This document shows, in pieces, positions 49,389 through 60,955 of a DNA stretch of 64,000 nucleotides. The stretch is taken from NCBI GenBank assembly GCA_900239685.1, contig OENT01000284.1:1-64000 (forward strand), written 5' to 3'. Within the stretch, counting starts at the first letter, position 1, and each line of letters begins with the position of its first letter. The notes beneath the pieces are model-generated. The model made no database searches and was not told the DNA's origin. It was given only the letters and a program-made list of their open reading frames with translations. Origin of the DNA: Rotaria macrura. Its lineage: Eukaryota > Rotifera > Eurotatoria > Philodinida > Philodinidae. Made by a program: the position numbers and the translations under genes.

Positions 49389-52064
49389 ATAATAAACAAA
49401 AATATTTCTCTAATTCGTAACATAGGATGTTCGAGTTGATTTTTGATTCAATTCACTAAGTCTAACTGTACATTGTTGATCATGAATTGAAAAATTGTTT
49501 TATCATACAGTGCTGTCTCGTATGACGGGTAGACATGAAAAAAGAACTCACTTGTAAATTTGAAGTATGTCTTAAGAATCTATTAATTTATTTTGAGTAG
49601 AAAAAATAATACTTGATGAATGCTGTTTTTCTTTTTTTCATAAATTTTAAAAACGAACTGAGCTCTGTACAAGTTTCTAAATATTTCAAAATGGTTATGT
49701 AAAAATAGATAAAGATGGATGCAAACTTATGTAGTCGACATGAAAGAAGATGATGACGTGGAACGTCTTATTTCTTCCGATAGAAAACCAATAGCTGAGT
49801 AATTCGAGTGTATCTAGAATTACAGTAGTTCAACATTCGAGATGTACTCAAATATCTTCCTTGTTGCGTTAATATGAGGTGTGAGTGGTAGTGAAACACA
49901 ATTGATTTCATCCTCTTTGAATGTTTCATGAGAAAAATAATAAGATACTAAACCAATCTAATCATTTGGTATTCAGACATGCTCGTAGCAGAATTAAAGA
50001 TGAGGCAAAACGCTGTTTTCTTACAAGTTTATTGAAGAAATTTCAGATGAAGTAATATTTGGCAGTATTGTTCAACTATTGAATGTCATTTCAAGAAACA
50101 AATAGTTTGACTTGTAATTTTAGAGTTCCCATTGTTTTTACATTTCGGTTTAGCATATTAGTCTAGTTTTTTTTTCTGATTTTCATTGGAAATACTTTGT
50201 GTTCGTGTATTCTTACTGCTGACTATCGTGATTCAACAAACATCTACTCCAATAACGAATCATTTTTATCACATGCTAATACAAAATCATGATAGACTGA
50301 TAGATAAATGTCAAAAATATATGATATTGACGTGCCTCAGATATTACGATTGAACATGAAAATAATTAAAAATGTTTAATGAAAAAGATCAAACGACGAA
50401 AGTGAGAAACTTGAACGATGATCATTTCAAAAATAAAAATCTTACACATAGATCTCGAATAAATCATGTAGAGATAAGAGAATACTAAATTGATTGTAAT
50501 TGACCTATAGTTGCTTGTTTTGTATCATTGACTTAAATGTTCGCTATGAATTTATTCGAAATGAAATTTATCGTTCTCAACAAGCTAGACAGACTTACAA
50601 ACTAAAAGAAGAAGGATAGCACAGCTAATTTAGATTCAGATTCAGACAGACGAATGTATTTCCGTCCGTGTCAAATGAAAAATGTGCATGAATGTCTATT
50701 CTTGCTCTAGGCGAAACAAGTGATAATAGATGCCATCATATGCGGGCACTTTTGTTTTTATTCTACCTAACAGTTAAAAACAGTTTGAAAATGTACCATG
50801 AATTTCATTCGATAGAGTATTTCATGTTGTAGAAAAACATATATTTTTTCTTTCATCTAATATATATTTCGTGTAGGCCTATATATCTAAAATAGGATTA
50901 TCTTATGAATTTTATCAATGAACAAAAATAAAAACTAATGAGAAAATTAGTGAGCTTTTAAAACATGGATTGACTAAAATTTCAGGTCTCATGAACACTT
51001 TCGCATGGAATTCTTCATCGTTTGCTGTATACACTTTTAAAAATTTTAGAATGGCAGATGTGTATTCACAATGAAAATTTGCATCCGAATATCTTAGAAT
51101 CCATGAGGGGCTAGAATTACTAGACTAAAACAAACTTTAAAGCACTAACACACTTGTCGAAGATAACACCTCAAACTGCTTTTTCAAGGTTTTTGTTTTG
51201 AATAAAAAAGATAATAATCTTCAAAAGATCTTGGCTACTTGGAGCACATATTTTCCCGTAGTTAGCTGTATGAAAAATATGCTTTCGGCATTGATCTCCG
51301 TTGTACTGCACATTCTTGTCATCTTTTTCGTATACCTGCTCTCTACTCATTTAAAACTATCGTGTTATAGGTATTCAGCTGCTAAAAATAGTCCTTAAAA
51401 CCTAACGTTTTACAATGCAGGTTTCAAAACTGACTACTCGGTTCTAATATGCAGGTGTGGATGAATATGGATGTAGAGAAGATCCTCACCAACACCCACA
51501 CACTTGTACAATCACTAGTAAACTAACACCGTACTTGCATGTTTAGCTTCGCAATCCGTAATAAGAAAACATGTTCTTCATCGATAAAATCATAGTTCTC
51601 TTTAGATAATTGATCCTCAGCAACCTTCTTCTGCATAAATACCACTTTTTTAAAGAAATCGATAGTCAAACTCCAGGATTCAATTAAAAGGCATTAGTTT
51701 TTTGTGTATTGTCAAGGAAACAAATAGAGAAACAGCTAGTTAAAATTGTCCATTTATTCAATGACCATGAAAGCAGCCACAACACTTCACCGAAATCAGT
51801 GCCTCAGCTTAGAAGTCAACTGATTCATTAAAGCGTGTGGGTCAGTGTTAGTGCGTATCTTCGTTACACCCACGCCCTTTCTCTTTAGACTGATTATCTG
51901 TACGGTTTTGCCAAGATAATTAATTCGCATCTCGTCATGTTTCGATTTCAGAATGCGATTGGAAGAATTTACTACTTAGACTCATTATCTGTTGCAACTA
52001 AAAGCTCACCTATCTATAGAGTTGCTGTGGGCTTCCGGAATTTCACAAAAAGGATCTTTGCCCA

Positions 52065-52091
52065 TGGCGAAAGTTCACTTTACTTTCGCCA
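52065..52091. repeat. Perfect 10-bp hairpin
   Basis: TGGCGAAAGT (52065-52074) and ACTTTCGCCA (52082-52091) are exact complements around a 7-base loop. The surrounding sequence is richer in GC and may be a decayed mobile-element fragment. Confidence 0.7.
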
Positions 52092-53541
52092 ACATATCTC
52101 CTGGGCTTTCGCTAATTCGATTGTGGGTTATATATGAGTTAGAAAGCTCCTATCCTCTAGATTGATGGGTGGAAGCTGGGAAATATGTATTCCCACAATA
52201 CAATTTTTAGTCCTGACATACGTATATCCTACCATAAGTATTCTTTCTTCCCAGTTAGTGATAGTACACTGTACTTTTGCCAATAAAACCCACAACTTTC
52301 TCCACTAGCGAATGTCCTATTGACGAAAATCTTATTGGTGAAGCTCCTGTAACCCATTGGTGAGGAATCCAAGCTTCGAATACTTAACAACAACACTCAC
52401 ATGGTGGATTCAATGATGTATAAACATCTGTAGTGGTTATCATGAAATGATAACGTCTGGTGTCAACTAATATAACTTTTCAGGCAATCGGCTGGTGACT
52501 AATTTCAGCTCTGTCACTCGTATCGGTTTTGTTGATCAAACGTTTACAGTATTAATCTGGAAAAATTCAAAATTTCCTTCCGGGTTATTATGGGTGGCAC
52601 TGGTTCGTTGGCCGGGAAGTAATTTTACGCTGATCTATGTACTGAATACGTCGATTTACTGCAGGAGTCTGAAACATTTCTTTTCATTGTTACCACTTCA
52701 TTTTAGTTTGTTTTCTAGATTTTGAACTAACATTTTGTGTGCATACATACCAGTCGGTCTCACTATAGTGTTCATTTACTTGCTTCGTACTAAAACGAGA
52801 TCGGCTTGCATTCCAGACATAAGTTGCACGAATCAGCTATGCTTTAAATGTAAACATGCGAGGCTCCCGCACAAAATGGATGCTTGTCTATCTTATCACT
52901 TACTAGTTAAGGATTTTCATACTCAAAAAACCTCACCAATATCCCCACTTCACCCCAATCCAAAGCAAATCGACGTTCATCTTCACATATATTCAGTAAT
53001 AGTTTGGATATTGCACAGTTGGCTCATCAGAAGGAAAACTTGCAATCATTTGGACATGGTGGTTACTAAATAGAAAATACTAACGAAGCGATTGCAATCA
53101 ATCGATTCGTCTTAATAATGAATAAAACATGTTTTGCTACTCAACAACAACATTTAATCGAAAAAGAAATGAAACCGTTGAGAAAGCTGTTTTTATTTCA
53201 TTTCTCTTGATCTCTCACGATCGAGTGTTCGAACGCCACTGTTATTGCATTGTGAAGTTAAATTTCTTTTTTGATCATGCATGATATGAAAACATTCACT
53301 GTGACATGTGAAAAATGATGGTCGCTTCTGAAAAGAATCTGTACTAACGCAATGAAATGATTGTTACAATTGAATATCGTTTGTTATAATTATTAACTTT
53401 GTTCGAGTCTAAAAATTGAAAATGAAATCGAACAAATTCATAGATCAAGAGCAGATAGAATTCGATGATGATGTGCATTGCATCAATAAATCTGGATAGG
53501 TCGAGTTTTCACACGTGTGTATTTGTTACTATTAGACACAC

Positions 53542-53562
53542 ATATATATATATATATATATA
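53542..53562 (+). repeat. (TA)n microsatellite
   Basis: Pure TA dinucleotide run, preceded by a short CA run. Confidence 0.95.
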
Positions 53563-56396
53563 GTTGTAGCTTTCTTTTGGCTTTAATAGATGTCGTTTCT
53601 TAATGAGAAGTGTAGAAGCTAGAGCTAGCTTAAAGTTAACGTGAAAACAATATAAGATTTATAATTCAACTTTTGCAGTAAGACTTAGATCGAGATAATC
53701 GATTTAGACTAACTCGTTAGTTGACTTTAACTACGTGCACTTGAGAAAGTCATCTAGATATAAACATTTTTTCTCACATTCGATTTCAGCTCTTCTAGAC
53801 GCATATTTCATGAAGTCACATGACAGAAGTACTAATATTTTAGATATGAGTTTATCGTATCCAAAGAAAAGAATGTATACTGATAATTTTAGTTGAAGTA
53901 TTCCAGAGAAAACTTTCAAAGTTTGTTTTTCAGTTTGATCATATCTCATAGACTTCTTCCTTGTGGAGAGTCATAATTTGGAAACAATAAGACAACTTAA
54001 TGAGTTTGGGATTCTATAAATCTAAAGAAGTTTTCGAAATAGTAAGTTCATACGAGTGCAAAAAACCTTGAGTCGAAAATTGAAGCAACTGTATGGCACC
54101 ATGCGCAACGCTCTTAAAGTTTCTGTCGACTACGTTTTTTTTGCCTATCAAATTAAGGTTAAGTAAATACAGAGAAATTTTTTTCAAATGTATTTTTTTC
54201 ATTCACAGAACGAACACCGAACACATCATATTTCAAAGTACACTCAACACTCCTGTTTGCTTTTATAATCTGTCGTTAAACTATATAATTTTGCATGATT
54301 CAACATTCATCTCTCACGAAAGGATTGCCTTCGCGAATTTTACTGTTCTCCACTCTTCTCCATCCAATATTTATAAAGGATTAAAATTCATTTGGTAATA
54401 TCTTATTTACCTATATCATATTTGTTGACTAGCACACGAACATTAAAATATTCCTCTAGTTGCTCTGTAGAGCTTTCTGGTAGCATCTTCTCATCGATGG
54501 ACAACTGTCATTCGTCGTTGATCTGTTATCAATTCAAGGCATGAATTAATTCAACGTTATGTATTCCAAATGTCGTTTGCTCCATGTTCGATACGTGTGT
54601 CAGTGGTACAAGGTGCTCAACAAACACGGACGTTTGTATTATCAATAGTTACCGTTTACTACCAGTCGGCATGCCATTAGTTCTCTCAAGTCACTGTAAC
54701 TTACAGAGTGTTATCATCTCAAGTAAGTTTGTTTAAAGAATTTTGCATTATCTATTTTTAAATTGAATCAGTCCAATAGTTTCTGAATCAGAATTGTGAT
54801 AATTTGAAAAGCTAGTCGGTGCAGGCTGTTCTAGAAACCTGTCGAAGTAATACTAGTCAATGTAAAGCAGACTTTCAGTAGAATAATAGGTCAGAACTAG
54901 AAATTTTGCGTTCGAATGTGGTTATGAATCCAGATGATGGTCACATTATCACTGACACTGATGATCAATATCCAGTATCGCTGAACACTATGAAAATTTC
55001 TTTTCAAGCATTCCTGGTTTTGCGTATTTTCGTACTGCTGAACGCTTATGTTGAAGTTAAATGCATCGATCAGGAAACAAGCAAAGGAGCATGCACACTA
55101 GATGCTCACACCTACAGGTGAACACTATCCTCAAAAACACTGCTGCAAGCCAACAGGTACGTATCTCCATTGAAACATGGCTGAAGTGGTCTGTCAACCT
55201 TAGTAATGTATATTCTGCTCTTAAACTTGGACTCATCTCTACTTCTAATTGATGGCTTACAATCATTCCCTTTCTATCGGGATACCCTATCATATTTTTC
55301 ACTAATGTAAGAAAATAGTTTATTGTACATGAACAGTGTATTGATAGTATACCACGCTGTCGAGTCTGTCTTGAGAAAATATCGAAAAAAAGAAGAACAG
55401 AATTCTACTGAAAGCCAGAAGCATGCTCAATGTGGTGGTGAGCACCACTTTCTTCAGGGTACATGCCATATCATAGAACAATACCTGTCGAATCTAATAG
55501 AAGATGTAAAAAAAGCCTTGGAATCTAGCAAACCAGATCATGATGATTATACAGAACAATAGCATGCTTTCAATGTGAATGATCAAGATTTTTCACCACT
55601 AGGGGAACTCAAAAAGTCTAGACCAGTAGCATGGAATCAGGTACAAACTGAAGTATGTACCAATGAGTCACTCAGTTCAAAAACAAACACTTCTTCTAAT
55701 GAATGAAAATCCGATCGAAATACGTGACAGTCATAGAAACAAAACTCGAAAAGATCGATTTCAAATTGAATCACACAGTTCTAGATACAAAAATACGCGA
55801 AAACGCAATAGTCAAATCGACAGAACATGTTGTCAATCTGTCTATGATAAATTGGTTGGAATAAAAAGCAAATGTATGCAAAGAATCTGAAATAAAACGT
55901 AAACGTGCAGAATCATCTCCTATGCAAAATAATACCCCGTCAATAGCTGAAGACACAAACAGTGGCAACATATTAAACGTGAAAAAACCATAAGTATTTT
56001 TTAATAACTCACTAAATTTGCACGCACGTCAGTTCCTCTCTAAAAATGTATTTCTAGATAACCCAACAGAGCAAGCATTACACCAGTTAAGACGATGGAA
56101 TTTTTCAACGAATGATCAAAAATTAGTGTTCGAAGTTTTAATTGAGTGGTATTTGAATCGATCATCGAAGTTCATTCTAAATCAATGGGAGAGAAAATAA
56201 TGTAACTGTACATAACAGCATTTATGCACCTTTAAAACTGCTACCCTATAATATCGAATGATGGTGTACACGAGCGCTTGAAGTTATTGAATTAGCATAC
56301 AAAATAGAAGCATCCATATGTATGTTCACTGAAGTGGCGGGAGCTATGGAATACGAATAAACTACCACATGATTTCAATAGATTGGAAAAAATATT

Positions 56397-56770
56397 GTGA
56401 TGTCACACATCGAGATAGACATACCGATTACAGTCGTTCTTCATAGTGCAGGACTCTTTGAGCCGGTACGTATCATAGGAATTTATTGGCCAAACAGTCA
56501 AAAGCGTAATCTGAACAGCATTCTTCCATTTATAGTGGAAGATGATATTTTCACTGGCAATTTTATTTCAACAGTAAGAAAATGGAACAGTCCTGTGACA
56601 GATAAGAAAGGGCTAGTACTAACAGAATAGATTGAAAAGTATAATCTCAAGTAAATTTTGTTGCCATCACATTTACCAAAGCGCTCGATGCACAATATAG
56701 ATTTATCCTTCTCAGATACAACAACTATTTCATATGAAATATTGCACTACGGCACACGTCAATGAGGTTA
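56397..56770 (+). pseudogene. Endonuclease (EEP fold) fragment of the non-LTR element
   Basis: The reading starts near 56397 and crosses a stop at 56628. It contains GIYWPNSQKRNL, a tract aligned with the metal-binding GDFN motif in which Asp is replaced (GNFIS), WNSPVTDKKG, and an RNIDL-like block. A frame change ends it before the expected terminal SDH motif. The missing Asp and the stops mean it is inactive. Confidence 0.75.
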
Positions 56771-57975
56771 TTTGTGTGAAGAAACAAGAGAACTTTTGCG
56801 GATCACGTCAAGAGAAATAAAATGTGACATAGGAAAGCATAAGGCTACTCAATGGTATAGCGTTTTAGTAACAATTCAACAGGCACGCGATAAGAAAGAT
56901 AGCATGCTTTGCACTTATTTATCTCGTATTTATAAAGCACGCGCACTACTATGTTATAGAATGCTCAGTGGCATTAAAGGACTTACTCATCACGACCAAA
57001 TTACAAAAGAGTTACATAAGCCTTACAGAGAACAGTTCAAGACAACCTTGGAAGTTTATTCGAACCCCAATGAAGTAAAAGTTGACAGTGAATACAATGA
57101 AATGTCGAGAAGATTATCAAATTCTAACGAAAATAATGGACACGACAAGCATTTCAGAGATTAGACGATCGATTCACTCTCTGAAACTAAAACAATCAGC
57201 AAGTTTTGATCCAACTATATCGAATGTCTAGTTCACTGTTTTAACCAGTGGTTAAACGAGTGCAAATGTCCTGTTGTATGGAGATTACGAAAAATAGTAA
57301 CTCTAAATTATAGATTTGTCCTTAATATAAGAGTGAAGTCCTTATATATGTTTATTTCACGTTTTGAAATAACGACAAGAACAAATTACTAAAACAATTC
57401 CTAACGATAGAATTGTATATAAACAAACAAAAACATCTATCTTTTATGTATCGAACATATATAAAGTGCGCAAAAGAAATAATACTGCGTAATAGACAAT
57501 TACGCAATAAAAATATTCAGGTCATTGTTTATATTATGAATTGACCTTGAAGAAACACGCGACCAGAAGATGAAGGACAAGAACAATGCCCAATCACCAA
57601 AAGAAGGAATATAGAAAGAAAGCAGAACGAAAGAAGAAACGAAAGAAGATAACATGCTACTAGAAAAGAAACATCACCAACATAAATAAATTAAAAGCAG
57701 TTGTTTCAAAATGTCATGAAACTCGATCGATTTTCTTACTAGCGACACATTAAATACTGTCCGAACAACTAATACTTAATAGAGTAAGGCACTGGATAGA
57801 GACAAATCACATAGTGCTAGTGGAACAATGAGGATTTCGTTCAAGATGTTTGCTACCAGCAGGAGTTTTGCCAATTTATCAAGAAGTACAACATTGTATG
57901 CCAGGGAATATGGCAACATTAGCTATGTATGAGGATTATCAGAAGGCCTACGATCATGTATAACAAGCAGCTCTT

Positions 57976-58311
57976 TTGAGTAACCTGTGGAAATTAGGCA
58001 TATCGCTAAACTTGTTGAAAATGATAATATCCTGGTTAAGACATAGAAAAGCATTCGTAGTGTTTGGAGACGAGTCATCAAAAAATTTTAATATAAACAT
58101 GGGTCTATGTCAAGGCAGTAGTCTTAGTCCCTACCAATTTATTGTTTTTCATCATGATTTCGTTCCATGTCGAGGAGCACATCCAGAGCATATTTTTTCG
58201 AATGATCTTTGTGTTATTATAAAACCTCCTATCTCCATAAAACTAGAGTCTATGGTCAAATATCTAGAACATGAACGAACCCGAGTTTGTGAACAAATTT
58301 TTGCTTACTGA
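57976..58311 (+). pseudogene. Reverse transcriptase fragment of the non-LTR element
   Basis: An open segment of 111 codons continues, past a stop at about 57960, the RT palm sequence YEDYQKAYDHV. It contains the thumb-proximal block FNINMGLCQGSSLSP and then loses alignment. The usual YxDD motif is not recognisable downstream. This is the least damaged piece of the decayed retrotransposon. Confidence 0.8.
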
Positions 58312-58900
58312 AAAACATGAAAGAAACCTATTAACGTGCCAAAAATAGTAGTGGAGTTATTCTACACACAAAGAGAAAAGACCACAGTAAATATTGAAAT
58401 GAACTAGCAGTAAATCAAATTAGTAAACGAATTTAAATACCTATATAGGATTCCATTGGACAAAAAAACTATTCTTGAAACCAAAAATTGATAGATGTGT
58501 TGGAAATATTCAGAAATCCTTGGGAAGGCTAAAGTGGTTGAGAGCGAAACGTTCTGTCTACTAAAGTGCATAGGCAATGTATTTTTGCATATATGCCCCG
58601 TCATTTTGCATGAATATTTCCTTTCTTCCCCATGCTACCCGCATCACATCTACCATTATTACAGCAGAAGTTTCGTATTGAACTTTGGCTGGTGCATCGC
58701 TGTCCCCTCAGTCTTTCATTCTTCTATAGTGAAATTTTTATGTAGGATGAATTTCATAAAAGAAAAAAGATAAGCTTGGTCAGTTGTTCCCTACTAATCG
58801 TGTAAAACGATTAATAGCAAAGTATGAATCACTTGTCTTAAAATGGATATCATTTATCTAAATGAACTGATGGTACACCAGAATAAAGTATGTCTTATTT

Positions 58901-60955
58901 TTCTCCTTTCTATTATTTTTTTTCTTTCTGGCTTTGAAATGCATACGTAATTCTGCCTTTTTGTTGTTTTCTCTCTTCTAATTACTCCTCCTCTTTTGCA
59001 TCACCGCTCTTCTTTCCTTCCTATGCACTCCGTCGTCCTTTTCATTTCATGTCATTCTTTTTTTCCCTCCTTTTGATTCATTTCTGTTTCTTTATGTACT
59101 CTTCTAACCCCCATACTAGCTGAGTTAATATTCATTATAAAGGTAGCGATGAGGCGATAAAACTCACTGCTTATCTTGTTTCTTAGCACTTAAATATCGT
59201 CATTGTCCCTACATCATCATATAAGCATCCCCGAGTGCTTCATGTAAGAAGAAAATTTAAAAAGAATCAGTAACGCACTTCAAGAATTTCAACCAGACGA
59301 TAACTTATTCCAGTTTTATCAGTTAGTCATTATATCTATCATATTGATTTTTCACTTCAAAGAGCAGCAGGAAGACAACATTTGCTGACGAGAATGTCCC
59401 ATCTAAGTCATTTAGGGAACTTCCGAATTAGCATCAATGGAATAGCTCATGTGCATCACACACACATCAGTAAACCAAATGACCAACCTACAGTGACGGG
59501 AACAAGACGCACAAACTCTCACTGTTGAAGCACGTTAAATACTATTTTACTTAGTAATTTCGTTTCTCACTTTACCCTTGATAGCCAAACGAGACCGAAT
59601 GCCACTGACAGTAAAGAACTAATGACTGTGTTTTTCGTTCTTTTCTACTGTGTTAAAACGGTATTGTTGAATTTTTGAATGCCTTTCGGTGTTTCACTAC
59701 ATATAAAATGTGAAAATTCGAAGTCAAGATCAAAAAATGAATTATCAGTAGAGGTGTATAGCGTGCATACGTATTATCAAATAGCCAATATCCCACATCT
59801 GAACACTGACTTCATCGCCTAGACAATGAATCATCAAGAGTTCAAACGACAGCGAAGTAAGAGATACTCTCGCTATCCTTTATAAAATGTCAGCATATTC
59901 ACGACTTTTTCATTTGGAGTAAAGATTCCCGATTCAATTATCATGGACCTGCTAGTTCTACTTCACGTGGACTTCATGAACTCTTTGACCTATCAAAATA
60001 TCAACAATTTCCAGGCTTTTTAATGATCATTCCACAACATATTGTTACTGAAGTTCATTAACTACTATTGCTTCCTCTTGTGTTTCTTGTCTATTGGAGC
60101 AATATTCACGCGTTGTAATCCCAGCTGAATAGTATATTATAGAACAGACGATTGCCTTTAAATATTCATTTAAAGTGCCTTCTTTAAACATATAATGCTT
60201 TCAAAATTTGCACTCGATAGGAACCAAATATGAGAATCGAAATTTGTTGCTAACCATTCCTTCACCAAGAAGCATCCTTTCATTATATGAATGACTGAGT
60301 GCAACTATATATCTTGTAAAGTGTCATATTGTTCCATTTTTCGATACGATTTTCTGAATTTCTCTTCTGTTCTAGACATGTATACTAAAACTAGAAACAT
60401 TTTAGTCGGAAAGTTTGGAATATTTCACAGTTCTATACTGTATGACTGGAACTCAAAAAACCGGCTCAGAAATTGTACCACGCTGAACGAAGACGAGATC
60501 TAAGCAGATTACTTGAACATATTTTAGTTTAGTTTGGAAGCCAAGTTTTTTATGTAGTCACTTCGAACGAATATATATTATAACGGGTGTGGGTGTAACT
60601 GTATGATTATTAGGTGTAAATGATAACAAAGCCATTACCGACTTCATCAAATACACCCACACCCTCAATAAATGACTATCTACATCCTAGCCTAAGATCT
60701 CTTGATATTGAATTTAAATTTATCATCTGGCATTGTAGAACACATTTGGCGATTAGATCGTCAGAGTATCCAATAATCATAAGTGTGGACTGTTTGGAAC
60801 AGATTGTGAATGGATTTCTCTTGAATATCGGTCATTGACTGATTGCAGGCTCATATTTTGGATATTTTATAGATACTACTGATTTAGAAGCATTGAACAA
60901 CATTTTCATCACGGTGAACAATTTTTTATTTTTGTTATCACATCTCGCGAGAAAC
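58901..60955. other. Region between retrotransposon remnant and P450-like gene
   Basis: Begins with a pyrimidine-rich tract (about 58900-59110), possibly the 3' tail of the retrotransposon. A 66-codon open stretch at 59861-60061 reads protein-like but is isolated. The inverted repeat at 60585-60664 lies about 290 bp before the next gene. No other gene is supported. Confidence 0.4.
60585..60664. repeat. 13-bp inverted repeat around 54 bp
   Basis: GGGTGTGGGTGTA (60585-60597) and TACACCCACACCC (60652-60664) are exact complements. The left arm extended by two bases, read on the opposite strand, matches GTTACACCCACGCCC at 51863-51877 in 14 of 15 positions. That suggests a small repeat family, possibly a MITE. 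Confidence 0.65.

Larger units (their letters stand above)
49389..54905. other. Gene-poor region with scattered repeat fragments
   Basis: About 5.5 kb without a supported gene. Visible items are the motif GTTACACCCACGCCC (51863-51877), a 10-bp hairpin at 52065-52091 in a GC-richer patch that runs from about 51940 to 52400, and a TA run at 53542-53562. Frames of 60-112 codons, the longest at 52735-53073, carry no recognisable domain. Confidence 0.45.
54906..58900 (+). mobile_element. Degenerate non-LTR (LINE-like) retrotransposon
   Basis: Remnants of the usual LINE parts occur in the expected order on one strand, in shifting frames and interrupted by stops. First comes an ORF1-like part with a decayed zinc knuckle ending CGGEHHFLQGTC (about 55430-55470). 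Next is an apurinic-type endonuclease at about 56220-56770, with IIGIYWPNSQKRNL, the decayed GDFNA position now GNFIS, and RNIDL-like HNIDLSFSD. A linker lies at 56772-57164. Then comes a reverse transcriptase at about 57790-58311, with YEDYQKAYDHV, LSNLWKLGIS and the GLCQGSSLSP block. C-terminal linker remnants follow to about 58860. The element cannot be active. Exact ends and target-site duplications are not visible. The clade is not assigned. Confidence 0.85.

Noticed and set aside
52735..53073. 112-codon plus-strand open frame with several cysteines
   Set aside because: No zinc-finger spacing that fits a known class and no other coding support.
54093..54398. 101-codon plus-strand open frame left of the retrotransposon
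   Set aside because: Phe/Ile-rich composition typical of AT-rich chance frames; not aligned with any retrotransposon domain.
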